A stretch of 64,000 bases of DNA from Haemonchus contortus (lineage: Eukaryota; Nematoda; Chromadorea; Rhabditida; Trichostrongylidae), in contig LS997567.1 of the NCBI GenBank assembly GCA_000469685.2, positions 10,141,690 through 10,205,689 of the forward strand, given 5' to 3'. Of this stretch, positions 59,061-64,000 are shown piece by piece (position 1 is the first letter of the stretch; every line of letters begins with the position of its first letter). Under the pieces are notes generated by a model. That model did no database searches and had not been told where the DNA came from. It saw only the letters and a list, made by a program, of their open reading frames with translations. Position numbers and translations under genes: made by a program.

Positions 59061-59327
59061 TCGACCATCACTGTTCCATTTCCGCTGCTGAACCATAGTA
59101 GGAATGAGTCATCATTAAGTTTTGTATACGAGAAGGAACAATATTGCTTCGATTTGCCACTTAATCATAATAACCAGTGTAACTTATGACTCGGAGCTCT
59201 TCAGAGATTTAGCAAAGACTATTTCATGAGTGATGATAAGGTAGTCAACAGCATTGGTAAGGATTAAGAGACCTCATAGACAATTATGTGAATATGAATG
59301 AAGACCAAAAAGGTGCTCGTAAAGAAC

Positions 59328-60523
59328 CCTAAAGGATGGGTGGGTATATTCATAAACCTATGAGTACAAATAAGGTAATTTCCCTCCGAACGTACACTGA
59401 GGAACTATCAAGAGAAGCGTCAACAAAATATGACTAGAGCACTAGAAATGTAGTTGGCCAAATTATACTACAACTACTACTCCTGCTATCTGAGAGCATT
59501 CCGTGCCATACTTACAGTGAGCTTATACCGTTCATAAACTATGAGAATAGATATATCAAACGTGTAAATGGAGCTAGTGCTTGTGTGTTCGAGCCCGAGT
59601 GCTTGTTGAAAATATAATAGTGAGTGCCACAAATAAAAAATCGTCTATAGCGCTTATAGTGCTAGATCTAAGAATACTTATGGTGCATTTACCTAAAGTG
59701 ATTTAAATACTCATAGCAATGTGAATCAGAAGGCAAATCTAAAAACTCGAACAAAAGGAAAAACAGAAATGCTCTTTCACTCAACGCATCTATTTTATAT
59801 GCACACAGCGTCGGCATGTACAATATCAAACATGGGAACAATCTGATATGATGTCAACATACAGAGGTACTAAGTTAGAGACGTGGTAAGCTATATGTTG
59901 AGCATGATTCTATCGATTATGGGAATCCTCCGGACTAATCAGACAGCACCACCAAAGAACCTTCATTAGCAAAGTTTATCTTATACTGCGATGAGATTAA
60001 GTTATTGTGCAAACTTAGTGTATAATAAGAATACTGAACGATTCACTATAGTAACACTACTAGGTCGGACGTATTGTCATACTCAGCGGTATTTACTGAA
60101 ACCTCGATTTCACACTTACACACTGATACTCACGATATCACTTCCTGCAGGAATTTCTTCACTATGTCGAGCACTGAACTAATAATCTTTCAGGGTTGGG
60201 AATTGGTACTATTCTCATAAGCTACGACAGTGCAGTGCGACTAACAGACTCTTGTAATTTTTCCACTGGTCCGCTTTGTTCTTTAGTAGCATAATCAAAT
60301 CTATTCTTATAATTTTATGAACGGTATAAGCTCACCGTGAATATGACACGGAATGTTCTCAGATAGCAGGAGTAGGAGTTGTAATATGATTTGGTCAACT
60401 ACATTTCTAGTGTTTTAGTCATATTTTGCTGACAATTCTCTTGATAATTCTTTAGTGAACCTTTAGAGGAGGGAAATAACCTTACTTGTATTCATAGGTT
60501 TATGAATATACCCATCCTTTAGG
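59328..60523. mobile_element. Foldback-type element with ~230-bp inverted arms
   Basis: 59328-59555 and 60310-60523 are inverted copies. From the outer ends they share CCTAAAGGATGGG, TATATTCATAAACCTATGA, GAAATGTAGTTG and CTCCTGCTATCTGAGA. The centre (59556-60309) is AT-rich with no coding domain. No clear target duplication is seen. The superfamily is not assignable from sequence. Confidence 0.7.
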
Positions 60524-60599
60524 CTCTCGTGGAAGTGCAAGCTTCCAAGATCTATCTAGCACCGATGTCACCAGGGTCGCTCACTGTCACTAGGGCTAG

Positions 60600-61240
60600 G
60601 AATTTGCATTTAATATCCCCAACCCAATTCCAATTCGAATCCGCGAACCCCGGTTTTCAGGCAGAAAAATAACGCATTTATTCGTAGGACGTGGAACATT
60701 ATCAAGTCTGTTGCGTATAAGCTGACTTTCGATATTGTCCGTTGGTAGGTTTACTAAGACAACATCACTAGCCAGATCCACCCGAGCAATGCATTGTCGG
60801 GTTTCTGCGCTGAATTTGTTCGATATAGATGAAAACATGCATCACATTTTCACAGTTTCTCTGCGAAGAAGATTTTGAGCCTGACCTCCTGTGTTGTGTC
60901 CCATTGCTATTCGAGTCTGCGATCTCGCATGCTAGCTTACGTGACTCCTCTCGTTCCACCTCGCCTGTTCGCACTCCTGTAGCCGTCTTGTACATGTTAG
61001 GACTGCACGTTTCGCAGCACCAGGGTAAACAGACTTTGCGTAAAGTAAGATGTTCTTCGAGATGTTCTCCCGATACCACATCACATGATGCCTTCCACCT
61101 GAGATCTTTATCCGCGTGTTCAGATAAGGAAGCCAACCTTCGTGCGGAACTTTTCTCGGGAACAAAACAATTAATGACGTTTCTGTCTACAGTCATTCCA
61201 CGATAAGGCGTTTCTCGAACAATGTCACGAGCTGAATGCT
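60600..61240 (-). pseudogene. Penelope-like element fragment (PLE-C, minus copy)
   Basis: On the minus strand, about 61150-60850 encodes VPHEGWLPYLNTRIKISGG, MWYRENISKN and, after a frame change, TGEVEREESRKLACEIADSN; 60838-60640 encodes FSAETRQCIARVDLASDVVLVNLP, NRLDNVPRPTNKCVIFLPEN. This is the RT C-terminal region and linker, ending where the GIY-YIG domain would begin. It is the diverged twin of 61850-62340 on the plus strand and is placed head-to-head with it near 61240. Not functional. Confidence 0.75.
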
Positions 61241-63265
61241 TTGTGGGTGTCAGTTGGAAACATAGCAAAATTAGACAGAATGTTAATCAGCAGATTGAAG
61301 TTGGATATGCCCTCGTGCCCGATTTTCTACTTTCTATACAAAATTGTTGATCAACTACTCCGATACGAACCCTTACATCTGCCGAACACCAATGAATTTC
61401 TTGATCGCCGGCTTTCATGTAGGCTTCGAGAAAACTGCGCAGTAGAGTCGTTTTACGTAACTGCGCTTTATACGAAGTCAACTAGAACGAAGCTCATCAA
61501 GAAGTTTCCGAAATGCTGGATGAGCATGAAACAGGAACTGTGACGCTCGGATTGAGCAAGGTTCACGTTTTGGCTCTAGTCAAGGAATGCCTTAGCTGTA
61601 ATATTTTCAAATGGAGCGGGTAGCACTTCTTCCAGAAATGAGGACTTGCCTTGGGTCAGCGGCTAGAACCGGTCTTAGCTATCCGTTTCATGAGCAGGAT
61701 AGAAAGGCTAGTCATAGCGCTCATACTCATTATGTACTGACGGCAAATCGATGACTGCTGCCTTATAACATGGTCGCAGCAAGAGATGGGTGTATTGGTT
61801 GAAATCCTCAACCGGGTGTCACAGTATATCAGGTTCACGAGAGAAGTTCCACACGAAGACTGGCTTCCTTATCTGAACACGCAGATAAAGATCTCAGGTG
61901 GAAGGTGTCGTGTGAAATGGTATCGGAAGAACAGCTCGAAGAACATCTCAAACCAAGCAGAGTCTACTCACCCTGAAGCTGTGAAACGTGCAGTAGTTCG
62001 TAACATGTACAAGACGGCACCAGGAGTGCGAACAGGCGAGGTGGAACGAGAGGAGTCACGTAAGCTAGCATGCGAGATCGCAGACTCGAATGGCTATAGG
62101 ACACAACACAGGAGGTCAGGCTCAAAATCTTCTTCGCAGAAAAACTGTGCAAATGTGATGCATCCCCGGTTTTCATTTATATCGAACAAATTCAGCGCAG
62201 AAACCCGGCAATGCAATGCTCGGGCGGATCTGTCTATTGATGCTGTCTTGGTAAACCTACCAACGGGCAATATCAAATGCCATCTTATCCGCAATAGACT
62301 TTATGATCGTGCGCGTTCTACGATCAACTGCGTTATTTGTCTGATTGGAAAAGACGGGGAAGGCACACAGGGAGGGACAGTGTACCAACTTCAGTGTTTA
62401 AAGCACGGTTCACGATAAAAATGGTTGCTGAGTTTCCCCTTAAGGAATACTCCGCGGCTCCCATGGGTGGTAGAAGGGACCCTTCCGCTCCGAAAACCTC
62501 GACGGTCAGGGCACAGTGAAAGCAATGTTGCTGGCTTGAGTGGCTTTCCCGCCTCTCGATCGATGTCACGTCAGACGAGTGTTGAGGCAATACAGATTGC
62601 TATTACTCGTTTTAGGACTCCCACACAATCAGCTGTTTGCTGAGTGATTAGACGACGTTTTTCTCTCATTCTTTTTCCCTCTGTCATTCTTTTTGCTGCC
62701 GCCATCCCTTTTTTTAATTTGCTACCCCAAGTGGCTGAAAAAGGTGAGCTATTTTTGCTGTAACTAGGGTTTTCTGTTTACTTATGCTTATTTTTTGAAT
62801 GAATGAGTGAATGAATCTTTGCTCACCGTAATCAGTTACTTGCACCAGGACCCACACGTACGCAATAGCGCACTGTGCGTGTACGGTCCAAACGCCCCAT
62901 TCTTCTTCATTCTCCTGGTCTCATTCTCGTCCAGCCCCCTTTTTACCGATTTTTCGAACCCTTTTTGCACTTTAGAAACACCTATCCACGCAGTTCCTTC
63001 GCCTGCATCGCACTATTTTTTATCTTATCTTCCATTTTTTGCCATGATTTGGTTTATCGCCAGAATTATCGCGAGCTGTGCTTTTAAACTTGTGACGAAG
63101 TATACATTGGTGAGACTTGAAGAATGTTAGGCATATGTGTCAAAGAACATCTAGCAGGTAAAAGGCGAAGTTGAAGCCTCCTTACGACGCTTGGGAAGCA
63201 TCGACTAGAAGTACATCAAGGCAATGATTTTGATATTAAATGCAAAATCCTAGCTCACGAAAAAT
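61241..63265 (+). pseudogene. Penelope-like element (PLE-C, plus copy): RT and GIY-YIG, split by transposon X
   Basis: 61241-61543 encodes RT fingers and motif A: FYFLYKIVDQLLRYEPLHLP, NTNEFLDRRLS, VESFYVTALYTKS. 61561-61790 carries VKECLSCNIFKWSG, LALGQRLEPVLAIRFMSRIE and a decayed RQIDDCCLI for the YIDD motif. 61786-62400 continues with DWLPYLNTQIKISGG, VKWYRKNSSKN and the linker INCVICLIGKDGEGTQ, then the first nuclease strand VYQLQC. X lies in between at 62402-63082. From 63088 the nuclease resumes: CDEVYIGET, VKEHLAGKRR, HRLEVHQGNDFDIKCKILAHE. Stops are scattered. The order RT-linker-GIY-YIG is that of canonical PLEs. Confidence 0.85.
62402..63082 (+). mobile_element. Transposon X copy 4 (~681 bp), inserted in a PLE nuclease domain
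   Basis: Begins AGCACGGTTCACGATAAAAA and ends ...CGCGAGCTGTGCT, inverted similarity of about 17 bases. TTTAA lies on both sides (62397-62401 and 63083-63087). Protein-level continuity of the PLE across it (QC ... CDEVYIGET) shows it is an insertion. This is the best guide to the boundaries of X. The interior has no transposase, so X is non-autonomous. Superfamily unassigned. Confidence 0.75.
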
Positions 63266-63286
63266 GATATTGAGGCTAGTTATAAA

Positions 63287-63830
63287 TTTTTGATCTAAGC
63301 CCCGCCCCCTTTAGTGCACGCCCCGCCCACTTCTGGGATTTGGCCATATTTGTTCTTTTACACCTTAATACCTTTTTCTCGCATCCCAGAACGTTTCTGA
63401 ATAGAGTTATAGATTTTTGATCTGAACCCCGCCCACTCCCGCCCATTTCTGGGATTTGACCACATTTGTTCTTTTACATCTCAATATCTTTTTGCCGTTT
63501 CCCAGAACGTTTCTGAATAGCGTTATAAATTTTTGAACTAAGCCCACTCTAGTGCCAACCCCGCCCACTTATGGGATTCGACCACATTTGTTCTTCTACA
63601 CCTTAATACCTTTTTGCCGCATTCCAGGTCGTTTTTGAACAGAGTTATAAATTTTTGATCCAAGCCCCGCCCACTTAGAAACCAACCCCGCCCACTTCGA
63701 GAATTCGACCACATTTGTTCCATTACCTCTAACCACTTTTTTCCCGCATTCTAGAACGTTTCCGAACGAAGTTACACTCATTTTTAAAAAGTAGCGTTTA
63801 CCTAAACGCACGCCCCGCCCATCGTAGGCG
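63287..63830. repeat. Minisatellite of ~116-127-bp units
   Basis: Units begin TTTTTGATC/AAC at 63287, 63414, 63530 and 63652, with a decayed fifth near 63780. Each contains CCCCGCCCAC, GGGAT/ATTTGACCACATTTGTTC and CCTTAATACCTTTTT. The GC core resembles that of the Helitron minisatellite but the units are otherwise unrelated. It starts directly after the PLE-C nuclease remnant. Confidence 0.9.
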
Positions 63831-64000
63831 GGGCTTCGCCAAGCTTACGCACACCCAGCACGCATAAGACCTTGCTCACTCTTTTTATTTTTTCCGGCCT
63901 CGACGCCTTCGTTGAATCGAGTTATGAGTCTCTGAGGAAAGTGCCGCCCACTGCGAGAACGCTCCGCCCACCGCCGGTAAGTTTCCTTTCTTTTGACAGA

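Overview
This window looks like repeat-dense nuclear DNA from a nematode, probably a clade V (strongylid-like) species. The assignment is an inference. It rests on a BEL/Pao retroelement with a phlebovirus-glycoprotein-like Env (a combination known from nematode elements such as Tas and Cer7), Penelope-like elements with GIY-YIG endonucleases, CR1- and RTE-type LINEs, several mariners and TTTTCAG-type acceptor sites. I found no host single-copy gene, tRNA gene or rRNA gene that I can defend. Nearly everything recognisable is mobile DNA, much of it inserted into other mobile DNA.

Layout. 1.3-2.6 kb: Penelope-like (PLE) remnant, minus strand. 3.7-5.2 kb: LINE-type tail and RTE-type LINE remnant. 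5.8-10.0 kb: a PLE split by a TAA-flanked foldback transposon (6225-7426) and by a non-autonomous Helitron (7507-9737) that carries a 145-bp minisatellite. 10.1-11.55 kb: transposon with ~110-bp TIRs and an 8-bp target duplication. 12.0-19.2 kb: inverted-repeat element whose right arm is split by a CR1-like LINE, whose own ORF2 is split in frame by a 559-bp Tc1/mariner derivative. 20.5-21.1 kb: piggyBac-like MITE. 21.4-25.25 kb: second copy of the 5.8-kb PLE family, carrying a SINE with a 13-bp target duplication and a mariner fragment.

25.9-42.0 kb: large inverted repeat (arms ~2.6 kb) with a 10.6-kb BEL/Pao element in its loop. The BEL element has 520/524-bp LTRs, a GTTGG target duplication and a tRNA-Gly primer site. 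It encodes broken gag, protease, RT, RNase H, integrase and env, plus an extra zinc-knuckle ORF after env. 42-46.9 kb: little recognisable apart from a SINE fragment and a Helitron 5' terminus. 46.9-50.65 kb: dead CR1-like LINE. 54.6-57.2 kb: two decayed mariners, each 1256 bp. 59.3-60.5 kb: foldback element. 60.6-63.3 kb: two head-to-head PLE fragments, one split by a ~680-bp TIR element ('X') that also occurs in both arms of the large inverted repeat and at 53.9-54.3 kb. 63.3-63.8 kb: a second, ~120-bp minisatellite.

The most useful point is that related copies within the window act as empty sites. Insertion boundaries can therefore be read almost to the base for the Helitron, the foldback element, the SINE, the Tc1 derivative and the BEL element. 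The least explained coding sequence is the post-env ORF of the BEL element, whose zinc-knuckle array resembles that of its own Gag.
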